64,000 nt of DNA from Actinopolyspora biskrensis (GTDB lineage Bacteria; Actinomycetota; Actinomycetes; Mycobacteriales; Pseudonocardiaceae), in assembly GCF_013408175.1 (NCBI RefSeq), contig NZ_JACBYW010000005.1:124001-188000 (forward strand), in the 5' to 3' direction. Each line of letters starts with the position of its first letter. Position 1 is the first letter of the stretch. Both the position numbers and the translations under genes were made by a program. Positions 17,899 to 30,234 of this stretch are shown one piece after another. Below the pieces are notes generated by a model. It was not told the DNA's origin. It did no database searches and saw nothing but the letters and a program-made list of their open reading frames with translations.

Positions 17899-19038
17899 AT
17901 GGACACCGTTCCAGCCTGGGCACCCGCCGGGGTGCCCGCACGGGAGTACCTGCTCGTCTGCCTCACCGCCGCCGCGGTGACCTTTCTGCTCACCGGCCTG
18001 ACCAGATTGCTGGCCGTCCGGATCGGAGCGGTCGCGCACCCGAGGAACCGTGACGTGCATCGCACCCCGATCCCCCGCATGGGGGGAGTCGCGATGTACG
18101 CCGGTGTGCTCGGCGGGATGTTCCTGGCGGGGAACCTGCCCGCGCTCTCGCGCGGATTCGACTACTCGAACGACGCGCTGGCCGTGGTGATCGCGGGCGG
18201 GCTCATCACCCTGGTGGGGGCTCTGGACGATCGTTTCGAACTGGACTCGTGGACCAAGCTGGCCGGGCAGGTCACGGCGGCGGGGATCCTCGTGCTGATG
18301 GGGCTGCAGTGGTACATGCTGCCGGGCGGCCAGGGCGGTGAGTCGGGTTCGGTGCTGGTGCTCAGCGGGAACCAGGGGCAGCTGCTGACGGTGGTGCTGA
18401 CCGTGGCGATGGTCAACGCGATGAACTTCGTGGACGGGCTGGACGGTCTGGCTTCCGGGATCGGCCTGATCGCCGCGAGCGCGACCTGCGCGTTCTGCCT
18501 GGGGCTGCTCAGCGACCAGGGGGGTGACGTCACCGCGTACCCCCCCGCCCTGATCGCGGCGACCATAGCCGGGGCCTGCCTGGGGTTCCTGCCCTACAAC
18601 TTCCAGCCGGCCAGGATCTTCATGGGGGATTCCGGGTCGATGCTGATCGGTTTGATGCTGGCTTCGGCGAGTACGACGGCGGCGGGCAAGATGGACCCGA
18701 CCAGTCTGGACGCCTTCGGACTGTTCGCCCCGTTGCTCGTGGTCGCGGCCGTGCTCTTCGTTCCGCTGCTGGACCTGAGCCTCGCGGTGGTTCGCAGGAC
18801 CAGGGCGGGCAAGAGCCCGTTCCACGCGGACAAGATGCACCTGCACCACCGCCTGCTCGAACTCGGGCACTCGCAACGACGCGCCGTGCTGCTGATCTAC
18901 CTGTGGGCCGGCGTGGTCGCGTTCGGCGCCGTGTCGCTCACGTTGTTCGAGGATGTGGCTCTGGTGGCGTGGGCTATCGGGGTCGCGGTGGTCGTGGCGG
19001 GTATCGTGTCCGCGATACCCCGAATGAGGACCAGGTAG
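17899..19038 (+). CDS. wecA: Polyprenyl-phosphate N-acetylglucosaminyl-1-phosphate transferase
   Basis: Integral membrane enzyme that transfers GlcNAc-1-phosphate (or a related sugar) to decaprenyl phosphate, priming arabinogalactan or other wall polymers. The 379-aa protein has about 10-11 membrane segments. Conserved cytoplasmic motifs are DDRFELDSWTKL, NFVDGLDGLASG (Mg-binding Asp), FMGDSGSMLIG, and the C-terminal His motif HLHHRLLELGHS typical of WecA/TagO. The ATG at 17899 is preceded by GAGGCGG. Next to atpI, as rfe is in mycobacteria. Confidence 0.93.
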   Translation: MDTVPAWAPAGVPAREYLLVCLTAAAVTFLLTGLTRLLAVRIGAVAHPRNRDVHRTPIPRMGGVAMYAGVLGGMFLAGNLPALSRGFDYSNDALAVVIAGGLITLVGALDDRFELDSWTKLAGQVTAAGILVLMGLQWYMLPGGQGGESGSVLVLSGNQGQLLTVVLTVAMVNAMNFVDGLDGLASGIGLIAASATCAFCLGLLSDQGGDVTAYPPALIAATIAGACLGFLPYNFQPARIFMGDSGSMLIGLMLASASTTAAGKMDPTSLDAFGLFAPLLVVAAVLFVPLLDLSLAVVRRTRAGKSPFHADKMHLHHRLLELGHSQRRAVLLIYLWAGVVAFGAVSLTLFEDVALVAWAIGVAVVVAGIVSAIPRMRTR

Positions 19039-19059
19039 TGCTTCCGGGCGGGAGAAGCG

Positions 19060-19533
19060 ATGAGCGAAGCAACCGAAGTGGCCGATGAGTCGCCCCGGCG
19101 GGCGGAGTCGAACCCGCATGCCTCCGCGGTCCGCAAGCTCGCCGACGCGATGCTGCGCACGGCCGTCTGGCCCGCTGTGGCGACCGTGCTGGTCAGTGCG
19201 GTCGTCGGGGCTTTCTGGGTGGGCGCCCAGGGGCTGGTCGGCGCGCTGGTCGGTGGGGTGGTCGCTTCCGCTTCCTCGCTGCTGACCCTGTGGCTGATGC
19301 GGGCGACGGCGGATTCGCACCCGATGTTCGTCATGGTCGCCGCGCTCGGTGGCTACCTCGGGAAGATGATCGTGCTGTTCGTGGTGGTGACTCTGCTCCG
19401 GGTCTTCACCGCTGTTCACGTTCCCGCTGTGGCGATCACCATACTCGCCACCGTTCTGGTTTGGGCATTTGCCGAGGTATACGCTTTTCGCAAGACCAAG
19501 ATTCCCACGATCGCCTTAGCGAACGACTCCTGA
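19060..19533 (+). CDS. atpI: ATP synthase protein I-like membrane protein
   Basis: A 157-aa protein with a hydrophilic N-terminus (about 40 aa) and four predicted membrane helices, encoded 21 bases after wecA and before atpB. The position and fold fit the AtpI/UncI family, which assists c-ring assembly or Mg uptake. Sequence conservation in this family is low, so the call rests on context and hydropathy. Confidence 0.75.
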   Translation: MSEATEVADESPRRAESNPHASAVRKLADAMLRTAVWPAVATVLVSAVVGAFWVGAQGLVGALVGGVVASASSLLTLWLMRATADSHPMFVMVAALGGYLGKMIVLFVVVTLLRVFTAVHVPAVAITILATVLVWAFAEVYAFRKTKIPTIALANDS

Positions 19534-19805
19534 TGGAGTAGCGACCACCCCCCTCAGGTGTGAAATGGTGGGTATACCCTTTTTGTTACCAAATGGTAGG
19601 GTTTGTCGCGCAAGAAGCTCGGGTCGTTGAGCAGGGGATTTTCGTCGCGGGAAGCTCCGGCTCGCCCGTGCGGACCTCGCCTGGCGGACCTCGCCCTGAG
19701 GGAGGGCCCCTACGTCCTCGATCGTGTATCAGGTACGTTGAGTGCAAATCGTGACGATTCCCCCGGTGGAGTTAGCTCCAACCGGGAGAACCGGAAGGAG
19801 CCCAG
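19534..19805 (+). promoter_or_regulatory. Leader region of the atpBEFHAGDC operon
   Basis: The 272-base gap holds GGGTATACCC followed by TTTTT (about 19570-19584) and the near-palindrome TACCAAATGGTA just downstream. These could end wecA-atpI transcription or bind a regulator. The AT-rich stretch stands out from its surroundings. The atpB promoter should lie in the second half, but no single pair of hexamers is convincing. Confidence 0.35.
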
Positions 19806-20585
19806 TTGGGCGCGCTGGTGTTGAGCCAGGGCGGCACGTTCGAGCCGCCCGGTGTCGATAGCTTTTTTCTCCCGCCGATCTTTGGTGGAGTCACCAAGCC
19901 GATCGTGCTTGTAGTGCTCTCGGCTGTCATCGTCGGTGCGTACTTCTTGATCGCCACACGCAACCTCAAGTTGGTGCCTGGCAAGGGCCAGTTCGCGGCG
20001 GAGTACCTTTACGACTTCAGCAGGAACACGATCGCAAGGGATCAGATCGGTGCGAAGGATTTCCAGCGGTTCATCCCGCTGATCTTCGGGCTGTTCACGT
20101 TCATCCTGGTGAACAACCTCTTCGGGATCATCCCGTTGATCCAGTTCCCCACGATGGCCAAGATCGGCTTCCCGATCGCCCTGTTCATCATGGTCTACAT
20201 CGTGATCCACACGGTCGGGTTCAAACGCCACGGCTTCTTGGGTTACCTCAAGCACGTGATGTTCCCTCCCGGAGTCCCCAAGCCGGTCTACATCCTGCTT
20301 TCTCCGATCGAGTTTCTGCAGAAGTTCCTGTTCCAGCCAGTAGCGCTGGCCATCCGAGTCTTCGCGGCGATGTTCGCCGGCCACCTCATCCTGCTGGTGT
20401 TCGCCCTCGGCGGGCACTACCTGCTGATCGAGGCGAGCGCGCTGCTCAAGCCGGTTTCCATCGTCAGCTTCGCCTTCGCGATCATTCTGACCTTCGCCGA
20501 GGCCTTGATTCAGGTCTTGCAGGCGTACATCTTCGCGGTGCTCACCGCCAATTTCATCGGTGCTGCACTCGCGGAGGAGCACTGA
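19806..20585 (+). CDS. atpB: F1Fo ATP synthase subunit a
   Basis: Membrane stator subunit forming the proton half-channels against the c-ring. The protein has 259 aa with about five or six membrane helices. The essential Arg is residue 184 in ALAIRVFAAMFAGH. The final helix reads FAEALIQVLQAYIFAVL. The start is a rare TTG at 19806, supported by GGAAGGAG upstream and by the correct N-terminal length; no better ATG or GTG exists. First gene of the structural ATP synthase operon. Confidence 0.96.
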   Translation: MGALVLSQGGTFEPPGVDSFFLPPIFGGVTKPIVLVVLSAVIVGAYFLIATRNLKLVPGKGQFAAEYLYDFSRNTIARDQIGAKDFQRFIPLIFGLFTFILVNNLFGIIPLIQFPTMAKIGFPIALFIMVYIVIHTVGFKRHGFLGYLKHVMFPPGVPKPVYILLSPIEFLQKFLFQPVALAIRVFAAMFAGHLILLVFALGGHYLLIEASALLKPVSIVSFAFAIILTFAEALIQVLQAYIFAVLTANFIGAALAEEH

Positions 20586-20641
20586 GGACAGATCGGGACC
20601 TCCGATCCGCGTTAAGCGGACCGAGTTGAAAGGTAGTAACA

Positions 20642-20899
20642 GTGAGCAACATCGTTCTTGCACAGGCCGCGGAAAGCGCAGCCAACATCAACCCGGGTCT
20701 CGCCGCCATCGGCTACGGCGTCGGTGCGATCGGTCCCGGTGTCGGCGTCGGTCTGATCTGGGCAGCTGTCATCAACGGAACCGCTCGCCAGCCGGAGGCC
20801 CAGGGCCAGCTGATGGGCATCGCCTGGATCTCCTTCGTCCTCGTCGAGGTGCTGGCGCTGATCGGCCTGGTCATCTACTTCATCGCCTCCGCCGCTTGA
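20642..20899 (+). CDS. atpE: F1Fo ATP synthase subunit c
   Basis: Proteolipid of 85 aa forming the rotating ring. Two membrane helices flank a polar loop with ARQPE. The proton-carrying Glu is residue 69 ([12 protein letters not shown]). The first helix has the glycine-rich [15 protein letters not shown] packing motif. GTG start with AAAGG upstream. This is the binding site of bedaquiline in mycobacterial homologues. Confidence 0.97.
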   Translation: MSNIVLAQAAESAANINPGLAAIGYGVGAIGPGVGVGLIWAAVINGTARQPEAQGQLMGIAWISFVLVEVLALIGLVIYFIASAA

Positions 20900-20932
20900 G
20901 TTTGACTGCTTGACGCGTTGGGAGAAGTCCAG

Positions 20933-21487
20933 ATGAAGAAACACCTGGTGCTGGCGGAATCGGAGCACAATCCGATCCTGCCCGCCCCGACCGAGATAAT
21001 CGTCGGGTTCGTCGCCTTCGCCCTCCTGCTGTTCGTCCTGCACCGGTACGCCGTTCCTCGCTTCGAGAAGCTCTACAAGGAGCGCAGCGATCGGATCGAG
21101 GGCGGCATCGCGCGGGCGGAGGAGGCGCAGGCCGAGGCCCAGCGCACGCTGGAGCAGTACAAGGCGCAGCTGGCCGAGGCCCGTGCCGAGGCCGCCCGGA
21201 TCCGGGACGACGCACGCGCCGAGGGACAGCAGATCCTGGACGAGATGCGGTCGCAGGCCCAGGAGGAAAGCGACCGGATCATCAATCAGGGCCAGGCTCA
21301 GCTCGCTGCTCAGAAGGCCCAGGTCATCGCGGAACTGCGAGCCGATCTCGGTCGGCACGCCGTGGATCTGGCGGGCAAGGTCGTCGGTGAGTCCCTCGAG
21401 GACGAGGACCGGGCTCAGCGCACGGTGGACCGGTTCCTCGACGAGCTGGAGTCCACCTCCGCACCGTCGACGTCGACCAGCAGCTGA
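20933..21487 (+). CDS. atpF: F1Fo ATP synthase subunit b
   Basis: Peripheral stalk subunit of 184 aa: one membrane helix (about residues 18-38, [16 protein letters not shown]) followed by a long charged coiled coil rich in Ala, Glu, Arg and Gln (about 45-170). The ATG at 20933 follows GGGAGAAG; an upstream in-frame start is less well placed. It lies between atpE and atpH as usual. Confidence 0.95.
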   Translation: MKKHLVLAESEHNPILPAPTEIIVGFVAFALLLFVLHRYAVPRFEKLYKERSDRIEGGIARAEEAQAEAQRTLEQYKAQLAEARAEAARIRDDARAEGQQILDEMRSQAQEESDRIINQGQAQLAAQKAQVIAELRADLGRHAVDLAGKVVGESLEDEDRAQRTVDRFLDELESTSAPSTSTSS

Positions 21488-21558
21488 GCGGTGCCCACCG
21501 GTCGGCCCTAGGTCGAAGGGATTTGAGTGATGGGCCCAGGAGAGAAAGGCGTGCAGAG

Positions 21559-22389
21559 TTGAGCACCCTCGTGAACGCCGCGAGTCGTGATGCACTGGCA
21601 GCCAGCGAGCTGCAACTGTTGCAGGCCACCGATGGGGCCGGACCCGCGGAGATCACCGGGCTCGCCGACGAGTTGTTCGGAGTCGCCGCGTTGTTGCGCG
21701 GCGAGTCCGCTCTCCGGCGCGCTCTCGCCGATGCCGCCACCCCCGTCGAGTCCAGGCAGGGGCTGGTCCGCGAGTTGCTGGGCAACCAGCTCGGCGCCCG
21801 TTCACTGCCGGTGGTGGTGGAGGTAGCGGGCGCTCGTTGGTCCAACCCCGGTGATCTGGTGCACGGCCTCGAACGGCTCGCCCGTACCGCCCTGCTTGTT
21901 CAGGCGGAGCGTGCGGGCAGGTTGGACGCGGTGGAGGACGAGCTGTTCCGGCTGGGCCGCATCATCGGCGGTCAACCGGAGCTGGAACGGTTGCTGTCGG
22001 ATCCCACCGCCGATTCCGCGGGCAAAGGGGCCGTCGTCGGGCAACTGGTCGGCGGCAAGGTCGAGGATGTGACCGAGCGCCTGGTGCGGCAGTTGGTCGA
22101 AAGGTCGCCGGGCGGCCACCTCAGTGAGGGGCTGGAGGAACTGGCCGAGCTCTCCGCGAAGCGCAGGGAACGCTCGGTCGCCCACGTTCGTTCGGCGGTC
22201 GCGCTCAGTGACGAGCAGCAGGAGCGGCTGGCCAACACGCTGCAACGCATATACGCGCGGCCGATTGCGGTACACCTGGAAGTGGACCCCGAAATCGGTG
22301 GCGGATTGGTCATTCGGGTCGGTGAGGAAGTCATCGACGGCAGCACGTCCGGACGGCTGCAGGCATTGCGGCGCGACCTCTCCGGTTGA
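21559..22389 (+). CDS. atpH: F1Fo ATP synthase subunit delta
   Basis: Connects the peripheral stalk to F1. The 276-aa protein is longer than E. coli delta (177 aa) and matches the extended actinobacterial form. The C-terminal OSCP/delta signature is [21 protein letters not shown]. Start choice is uncertain: TTG at 21559 ([16 protein letters not shown]) suits family N-termini and has AAAGG upstream, while TTG 21523 and GTG 21571 are alternatives. Unlike mycobacteria, b and delta are separate and not fused with a second b domain. Confidence 0.92.
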   Translation: MSTLVNAASRDALAASELQLLQATDGAGPAEITGLADELFGVAALLRGESALRRALADAATPVESRQGLVRELLGNQLGARSLPVVVEVAGARWSNPGDLVHGLERLARTALLVQAERAGRLDAVEDELFRLGRIIGGQPELERLLSDPTADSAGKGAVVGQLVGGKVEDVTERLVRQLVERSPGGHLSEGLEELAELSAKRRERSVAHVRSAVALSDEQQERLANTLQRIYARPIAVHLEVDPEIGGGLVIRVGEEVIDGSTSGRLQALRRDLSG

Positions 22390-22468
22390 CGGGCGGCAGT
22401 CACCGCTCGCGGCCGGACAGGGGGCCGCCCCTTTTTTCCACAGAACGAAGCGAGAGCAGGAACGAGAC

Positions 22469-24124
22469 ATGGCGGAGCTGACGATCTCGTCGGACGAGAT
22501 CCGCAGTGCGATCGAGAAGTACGTCTCCAGCTACTCACCCGAGGTCAGCCGCGAGGAGGTCGGGGTCGTCACGGACACCGGTGACGGCATCGCCCATGTC
22601 GAGGGTCTGCCTTCGGTCATGACCGAGGAACTGCTGGAGTTCCCCGGCGGCATCTACGGCGTCGCGATGAACCTCGAGGCGCAGTCGATCGGCGCGGTCA
22701 TCCTCGGTCAAGCCGACCAGATCGAGGAAGGCCAGGAGGTCAGGCGCACCGGCAGGGTGATGTCCGTGCCGGTCGGCGACAACTTCCTCGGCAGGGTGAT
22801 CAACCCGGTCGGCGAGCCCATCGACGGTCTCGGTGAGATCGAGTCGGAGAAGGAGCGCGAGCTGGAGCTGCAGGCCGCTTCGGTGGTCCAGCGCCAGGGC
22901 GTGAACGAGCCGTTGCAGACCGGCATCAAGGCCATCGACTCGATGACCCCGATCGGTCGCGGTCAGCGGCAGCTGATCATCGGCGACCGCAAGACGGGCA
23001 AGACCACGATCGCCACCGACACGATCATCAACCAGAAGAGCAACTGGGACAGCGGCGACCCCGAGAAGCAGGTGCGCTGCATCTACGTCGCGATCGGCCA
23101 GAAGGGCTCCACGATCGCGGGGACGCAGCGTACCCTTCAGGAAGCCGGCGCGATGGAGTACACCACCATCGTGGCCGCCCCGGCCGCCGACTCCCCGGGT
23201 CTGAAGTGGCTGGCCCCCTACGCGGGTTCGGCCCTCGGGCAGCACTGGATGTGGCAGGGCAAGCACGTCCTGATCGTGTTCGACGACCTGACCAAGCAGG
23301 CCGAGGCCTACCGGGCGATCTCGCTGCTGCTGCGGCGCCCCCCGGGACGTGAGGCCTTCCCCGGTGACGTTTTCTACCTGCACTCCCGCCTGCTGGAGCG
23401 CTGCGCGAAGCTCTCCGACGAGATGGGCGGCGGTTCGATGACCGGACTACCGATCATCGAGACCAAGGCCAACGACGTGTCGGCCTACATCCCGACCAAC
23501 GTCATCTCCATCACCGACGGGCAGTGCTTCCTGCAGTCGGACCTGTTCAACTCCGGTCAGCGCCCCGCCATCGACGTCGGCACCTCGGTGTCGCGTGTCG
23601 GCGGTTCCGCGCAGATCAAGGCGATGAAGAGCGTCACCGGTTCGTTGAAGATCGAACTGGCGCAGTACCGCGAGCTGGAGGCGTTCTCCGCGTTCGCCTC
23701 GGACCTGGACGCCGCGTCCAAGGCTCAGCTGGACCGCGGTGCCCGGTTGATGGAGGTCCTCAAGCAGGGTGAGGGAGTGCCCTTCCCGGTCGAGGAGGAG
23801 GTCGTTTCCCTCTACCTCGGCACCAAGGGATTGATGGACGACCTCCCGACCGGCGACGTGGCCCGCTTCGAGTCGGAGTTCCTGGCGCACATGCGGCGCA
23901 ACCAGGAGACCGTGCTCAAGGACATCGTCGAGAGCAAGAAGCTCTCCGACGACGGTGCCAAGGCCATCGACGATGCCGTCACGGAATTCAAGAAGCAGTT
24001 CACCACGTCCGAGGGCGGCGCGGTTCTCCCGCAGCACGAGGAAGCGGGCACCGTCGAGGCCGACCAGGTCGAGCAGGAGACGGTGAAGGTCAACCGCCCC
24101 GCCTCCGGGGACAGCGAGAAGTGA
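22469..24124 (+). CDS. atpA: F1Fo ATP synthase subunit alpha
   Basis: Non-catalytic nucleotide-binding subunit of F1, 551 aa. Walker A GDRKTGKT is at residues 172-179. The signature [17 protein letters not shown] is present. A C-terminal extension of about 35 residues rich in Glu and Val follows the helical domain, as in other actinobacteria, where it affects ATP hydrolysis. The ATG at 22469 starts [11 protein letters not shown] and follows a purine-rich AGCAGGAACGAG; the longer open frame upstream is antiphase to atpH. Confidence 0.97.
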   Translation: MAELTISSDEIRSAIEKYVSSYSPEVSREEVGVVTDTGDGIAHVEGLPSVMTEELLEFPGGIYGVAMNLEAQSIGAVILGQADQIEEGQEVRRTGRVMSVPVGDNFLGRVINPVGEPIDGLGEIESEKERELELQAASVVQRQGVNEPLQTGIKAIDSMTPIGRGQRQLIIGDRKTGKTTIATDTIINQKSNWDSGDPEKQVRCIYVAIGQKGSTIAGTQRTLQEAGAMEYTTIVAAPAADSPGLKWLAPYAGSALGQHWMWQGKHVLIVFDDLTKQAEAYRAISLLLRRPPGREAFPGDVFYLHSRLLERCAKLSDEMGGGSMTGLPIIETKANDVSAYIPTNVISITDGQCFLQSDLFNSGQRPAIDVGTSVSRVGGSAQIKAMKSVTGSLKIELAQYRELEAFSAFASDLDAASKAQLDRGARLMEVLKQGEGVPFPVEEEVVSLYLGTKGLMDDLPTGDVARFESEFLAHMRRNQETVLKDIVESKKLSDDGAKAIDDAVTEFKKQFTTSEGGAVLPQHEEAGTVEADQVEQETVKVNRPASGDSEK

Positions 24125-24134
24125 CCGGATAGCC

Positions 24135-26499
<2,365 letters not shown>

Positions 26500-26527
26500 A
26501 TTTCTCCGCTCCTTTCGAGTGGAAGTC

Positions 26528-26557
26528 GGGTGCCGTCCTCGGCAGAGGGCGGCACCC
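26528..26557 (+). terminator. Hairpin between atpD and atpC
   Basis: GGGTGCCGTCC (26528-26538) pairs with GGGCGGCACCC (26547-26557) over 11 bp with one G-T pair and an eight-base loop. No T-run follows. It may reduce read-through so that less epsilon than beta is made, or stabilise the 3' end of the upstream message. Confidence 0.5.
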
Positions 26558-26596
26558 GTTCCGCGGTTGCCCTGCTCAATCGTCCGCATGCCTGTG

Positions 26597-26626
26597 TTCG
26601 GACGTGCCCGATCCATCGGATAGACT
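26597..26626 (+). promoter_or_regulatory. Candidate promoter for atpC
   Basis: TTCGGA (26597-26602) and TAGACT (26621-26626) are spaced 18 bases apart, 30 bases before the atpC GTG. The -10 is a good actinobacterial hexamer. Together with the preceding hairpin it would let atpC be transcribed separately from the rest of the operon. Confidence 0.4.
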
Positions 26627-26655
26627 ACGACGACACACCGACAAAGGAGACACGC

Positions 26656-27021
26656 GTGGCCGAGATGTCCGTCGAGCTGGTCGCCGTGGAGCGCCGCCTG
26701 TGGTCCGGTAAGGCGACCAGTGTGGTAGCCCAGACGACCGAGGGTGTAATCGGCATTCTTCCTGGACACGAGCCGATGCTCGGTCAACTGGTCGAAGGTG
26801 GGGTCGTGAAGATCACCACCCCGGAGCACGAGACCGTCACGGCCGCCGTGCACGGTGGTTTCCTCTCTGTGGCCAGCGGTGTGGTCAGCGTTCTCGCGGA
26901 GTCCGCCGAGCTGGCGCAGGAAATAGACGTCGCTGCCGCGCGCCGTGAGGCCGAGGGTGATGATGAGCAGACCAGGGTACGAGCCCGGTCCAGGCTACGA
27001 GTGGCGGGCTACTCCGTCTGA
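26656..27021 (+). CDS. atpC: F1Fo ATP synthase subunit epsilon
   Basis: Rotor and inhibitory subunit, 121 aa, short as in mycobacteria. The N-terminal beta-sandwich reads [18 protein letters not shown] and [16 protein letters not shown]; the C-terminal helical part is short and Arg/Glu-rich. The GTG at 26656 is preceded by AAAGGAG at six bases; the longer open frame upstream contains the hairpin region and is not coding. Confidence 0.95.
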   Translation: MAEMSVELVAVERRLWSGKATSVVAQTTEGVIGILPGHEPMLGQLVEGGVVKITTPEHETVTAAVHGGFLSVASGVVSVLAESAELAQEIDVAAARREAEGDDEQTRVRARSRLRVAGYSV

Positions 27022-27033
27022 CGGTCGTAGTAG

Positions 27034-27486
27034 ATGAGCGCCTCGATCGTGCTGGTCGCCGTTCTGCTCGCTTTGGCTGTTCTCGCCGTGCTCCTCGTGC
27101 TCGGCGGGATGCTTCTCGCGCGTAGGCGGTTGCGCAATCTGCGCGCCGGCGGGATCGAGGTCGCGCTTCGCGTGCATCGCGGTGAGCCCGGTCGGGGATG
27201 GCATCTGGGAGTGGCGCGTTACCGGGGTGAGGAGTTCGCCTGGTATCGCGCGTTGAGTCTGCGTTCCGGTCCCGACTGGGTGCTCAACCGCGGCAACATA
27301 GTGATATCCGACCGACGTCACCCCACCAGGGCAGAGGCCTACACGATGCCGGCGGGGTCGCTCGTGCTGCACCTGGGCAGGTCGCAGGAGGACATCGAGG
27401 TCGCGATGGGCGACGACGCGTTGACCGGTTTCCTGTCGTGGTTGGAGTCCGCCCCGCCGAGCAGTGTCGCGCCTTGGGCGTCGTGA
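27034..27486 (+). CDS. DUF2550 membrane protein
   Basis: A 150-aa protein with one N-terminal membrane helix (about residues 4-27, VLVAVLLALAVLAVLLVLGGML) followed by a basic stretch and a cytoplasmic domain containing GRGWHLGVARYRGEEFAWYRA. Matches the actinobacterial DUF2550 family, which follows the ATP synthase operon in mycobacteria as well. Function unknown. It lies 12 bases after atpC and is probably co-transcribed with it. Confidence 0.85.
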   Translation: MSASIVLVAVLLALAVLAVLLVLGGMLLARRRLRNLRAGGIEVALRVHRGEPGRGWHLGVARYRGEEFAWYRALSLRSGPDWVLNRGNIVISDRRHPTRAEAYTMPAGSLVLHLGRSQEDIEVAMGDDALTGFLSWLESAPPSSVAPWAS

Positions 27487-27592
27487 GTCCGCGCGGCTGT
27501 GCCGGTCACCAGGGCGCTCCGGGAAGCGTCGAGACGACGCCCGGAGGGGGTTTCCCTCGAGCGCGACCCGGGGATCCCCATATTGTGGCGGG

Positions 27593-28108
27593 GTGCGTAT
27601 CGAGACCGGCGCCTACGATCACCCCGATGCCGTTGAGCTGATCGAACAGCTCCAGCAGGAGTACCTCCACCGCTACGGCGGCCCGGACACCACCCCGCTG
27701 ACCCCTGCGGACTTCCTGCCACCGAGGGGGTTGTTCCTGATCGGTTACCACGCGGAACTGCCGGTGGCCATCGGCGGCTGGCGCGGGCAGGAGGCGAGCA
27801 CCGACGGGTTCCGGGACGGTGACGCCGAGCTCAAGCGCATGTACGTGGTCCCCTCGGCGCGTGGTCTGGGCTGCGCCCGCGCCCTGATGGCGGAGCTGGA
27901 GCGTGAAGCCGCCTCCGCCGGGCGGAGGCGGATGGTGCTGGAAACCGGGTTGCAGCAGCCGGAGGCGATCGGCCTGTACCGTTCCTCCGGCTACCACGAG
28001 ACGGCGAAGTTCGGTGTTCACCGCTGCGAGCCGGACAGCAGGTGCTTCGCCAAGGAACTGCCGGTCTCCGAGCGCTCCTCGGACCGGTCCCGCCTCACGT
28101 GCCGGTAG
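27593..28108 (+). CDS. GNAT family N-acetyltransferase
   Basis: Encodes 171 aa with the GNAT fold. ELKRMYVVPSARGLGCARALMAELE contains the acetyl-CoA pyrophosphate loop (R-x-x-G-x-G/A type), and YRSSGYHETAKFG is the C-terminal motif. The acceptor substrate cannot be told. A TATTGT hexamer at 27581-27586 lies six bases before the GTG, so the message is probably leaderless; the frame upstream overlaps the DUF2550 end and is a shadow. Confidence 0.85.
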   Translation: MRIETGAYDHPDAVELIEQLQQEYLHRYGGPDTTPLTPADFLPPRGLFLIGYHAELPVAIGGWRGQEASTDGFRDGDAELKRMYVVPSARGLGCARALMAELEREAASAGRRRMVLETGLQQPEAIGLYRSSGYHETAKFGVHRCEPDSRCFAKELPVSERSSDRSRLTCR

Positions 28109-28135
28109 CCGAGCCCGCCACGAGGGCCGCACGCA

Positions 28136-28154
28136 GGACTCCCCCGGAGAGTCC
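28136..28154. terminator. Small hairpin between convergent genes
   Basis: GGACTC (28136-28141) and GAGTCC (28149-28154) form a 6-bp stem in the 55-base gap between the convergent GNAT and adenosyltransferase genes. It could serve both directions. The stem is short. Confidence 0.35.
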
Positions 28155-28163
28155 GCTCACCGC

Positions 28164-28736
28164 TTACTCGTTCCCGCCCGGGCGCCACAGCACGTCCCCG
28201 TTCGGGTTGGCCGTGCGCGCGAGGATGAACAGCAGATCGGACAACCGGTTGAGGTACTTGGCCGGTAGTTCGTTGGTGTTGTCGGGGTCCTCCGCGATCA
28301 GGGTCCATGCGCAGCGTTCGGCTCGTCGTGCCACGCAGCGCGCCTGGTGCAGCAGGGCTCCCCCCGGAGTGCCGCCGGGGAGTATGAACGAGTTCAGCTT
28401 CCCGAGGCGCTCGTTGTACTCGTCGCACCAGCTCTCCAGCTGTTCGACGTAGTCCGCGGTCACCCTCAGCGGGGGGTGTTCCGGGGCCTCGACCACGGGG
28501 GTGGCCAGGTCGGCGCCGACGTCGAACAGGTCGTTCTGCACGGAACGCAGTATGTCGTGGACGTCCGCGTCGAACGTGGCCGTGGCCAGGGCTACTCCGA
28601 TCGCCGAGTTCGTCTCGTCGACGTCGGCGTACGCACCGATCCTGGAGTCGGACTTGTGCACCACCGAGTTGTCCGAGAGCCGAGTGGTTCCCGAGTCGCC
28701 GGTGCGTGTGTAGATCTTGGTCAGATGCACGCTCAT
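28164..28736 (-). CDS. Cob(I)alamin adenosyltransferase, PduO type
   Basis: Transfers the adenosyl group of ATP to Co(I) corrinoid, making adenosylcobalamin. The 190-aa protein has the N-terminal ATP-binding signature [11 protein letters not shown], then [15 protein letters not shown], and the conserved RCVARRAER helix in a five-helix bundle. The ATG at 28736 ([13 protein letters not shown]) is chosen by family length; the frame extends a little further upstream. The product would serve methylmalonyl-CoA mutase, consistent with the methylmalonyl-CoA epimerase at 50171-50611. Adjacent to murA, as in mycobacteria. Confidence 0.93.
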   Translation of the reverse strand: MSVHLTKIYTRTGDSGTTRLSDNSVVHKSDSRIGAYADVDETNSAIGVALATATFDADVHDILRSVQNDLFDVGADLATPVVEAPEHPPLRVTADYVEQLESWCDEYNERLGKLNSFILPGGTPGGALLHQARCVARRAERCAWTLIAEDPDNTNELPAKYLNRLSDLLFILARTANPNGDVLWRPGGNE

Positions 28737-28952
28737 GGGCACAACCCTAGGCGGTGTCCGCGCGTTCCCCGTCCGTGCCGTGACGGCGAACACGCGGGCG
28801 GGGGCGAGCGCGTCGTGCGGGTGCCGGGCGGAGGTGGTGCTCGGGGGAGTCCCGAGTTCTCGCTGTGCGGACCGTTACCCTCCAGAGCCGAACGCCTCCT
28901 TAACGCCACCCACCCGGATGTCAAGCGCACCGCGGCCGTAACCTGGCTGCCC

Positions 28953-30209
28953 GTGAGTGAGCATTTCCGGGTACACGGCGGAGCCCGGCTCGTCGGCGAG
29001 GTCGGCGTGGCCGGCGCGAAGAACAGCGTGTTGAAGCTGATGGCTGCCTCCCTGCTGGCCGAAGGCACCACGACCATCACGAACTGCCCGGAGATCCTGG
29101 ACGTCCCGCTGATGGCCGACGTGCTGCGCAGCCTCGGCTGCTCCGTCGAGATCGAGGGGGCGACCACCACGGTCACGACGCCTCCCGAGATCAGCCACGA
29201 GGCGGTCTCGGTGTACATGAGCAGGCTCCGCGCCTCGGTGTGCGTTCTCGGTCCGCTGGTGGCGCGCTGCCGCCGCGCCGTGGTCACTCTGCCCGGTGGC
29301 GACGCCATCGGATCCCGTCCGCTGGACATGCACCAGAGCGGGCTTCGGCAGCTGGGTGCGGACAGCCACATCGAGCACGGAGCCGTGGTGGCCGAGGCGG
29401 AGAATCTGCACGGGGCCCAGATCTGGCTGGACTTCCCCAGCGTCGGAGCCACGGAGAACATCCTGATGGCCTCGGTGCTGGCCGATGGCACCACGGTGAT
29501 CGACAACGCCGCGCGCGAACCCGAGATAGTCGACCTGTGCGTGATGCTGCAGCAGATGGGAGCCAAGATCGAGGGAGCGGGCACCTCCACGTTGACCGTG
29601 CACGGCGTCGCGTCGCTGGAACCGGTGCACCACCAGGTCATCGGCGACCGCATCGTTGCGGCGACCTGGGCGTTCGCCGCCGCGGCCACGCGTGGTGACG
29701 TCACGGTGCACGGGGTGGACCCGAACAACGTCAACCTCGTGCTGGAGAAACTGCGCGCCGCGGGTGCCGAGATCTCCTCCTCGGCCGAGAGCTTCCGCGT
29801 GGTGATGGGCTCCCGCCCCAGCGCGGTCGACTACGTCACGTTGCCCTTCCCCGGTTTCCCGACCGATCTCCAGCCCATGGCGCTGGCGCTGTCGGCCGTG
29901 GCCGACGGCACTTCCATGATCACCGAGAATCTTTTCGAGTCGAGGTTCCGCTTCATCGAGGAGCTGGTGCGCATGGGAGCCGACGCCCGTACCGACGGGC
30001 ATCACGCAGTGGTGCGCGGTCAGGAGCGGTTGTCGAGCGCGCCGGTGTGGGCCTCCGACATTCGCGCCGGGGTCGGGCTGGTGCTCGCCGGGCTGTGTGC
30101 GGACGGTGTCACCGAGGTGTGGGACGTCTTCCACATCGACCGCGGTTACCCGGAGTTCGTCGAGCAGCTGCGTGAGCTGGGAGCCGAAATCGAGCGGGTC
30201 GCCGACTGA
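28953..30209 (+). CDS. murA: UDP-N-acetylglucosamine 1-carboxyvinyltransferase
   Basis: First committed step of peptidoglycan synthesis: transfers enolpyruvate from PEP to UDP-GlcNAc. The protein has 418 aa. The N-terminal [19 protein letters not shown] holds the catalytic Lys-Asn pair. The active-site loop reads [13 protein letters not shown], with Asp117 in place of the Cys that fosfomycin alkylates in E. coli; the same change is known in M. tuberculosis and gives intrinsic resistance. The GTG at 28953 ([10 protein letters not shown]) is chosen by family start; TAACCT lies eight bases upstream, suggesting a leaderless transcript. Confidence 0.95.
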   Translation: MSEHFRVHGGARLVGEVGVAGAKNSVLKLMAASLLAEGTTTITNCPEILDVPLMADVLRSLGCSVEIEGATTTVTTPPEISHEAVSVYMSRLRASVCVLGPLVARCRRAVVTLPGGDAIGSRPLDMHQSGLRQLGADSHIEHGAVVAEAENLHGAQIWLDFPSVGATENILMASVLADGTTVIDNAAREPEIVDLCVMLQQMGAKIEGAGTSTLTVHGVASLEPVHHQVIGDRIVAATWAFAAAATRGDVTVHGVDPNNVNLVLEKLRAAGAEISSSAESFRVVMGSRPSAVDYVTLPFPGFPTDLQPMALALSAVADGTSMITENLFESRFRFIEELVRMGADARTDGHHAVVRGQERLSSAPVWASDIRAGVGLVLAGLCADGVTEVWDVFHIDRGYPEFVEQLRELGAEIERVAD

Positions 30210-30234
30210 TTAACAACTCGTGCCAGAGCCTTGC

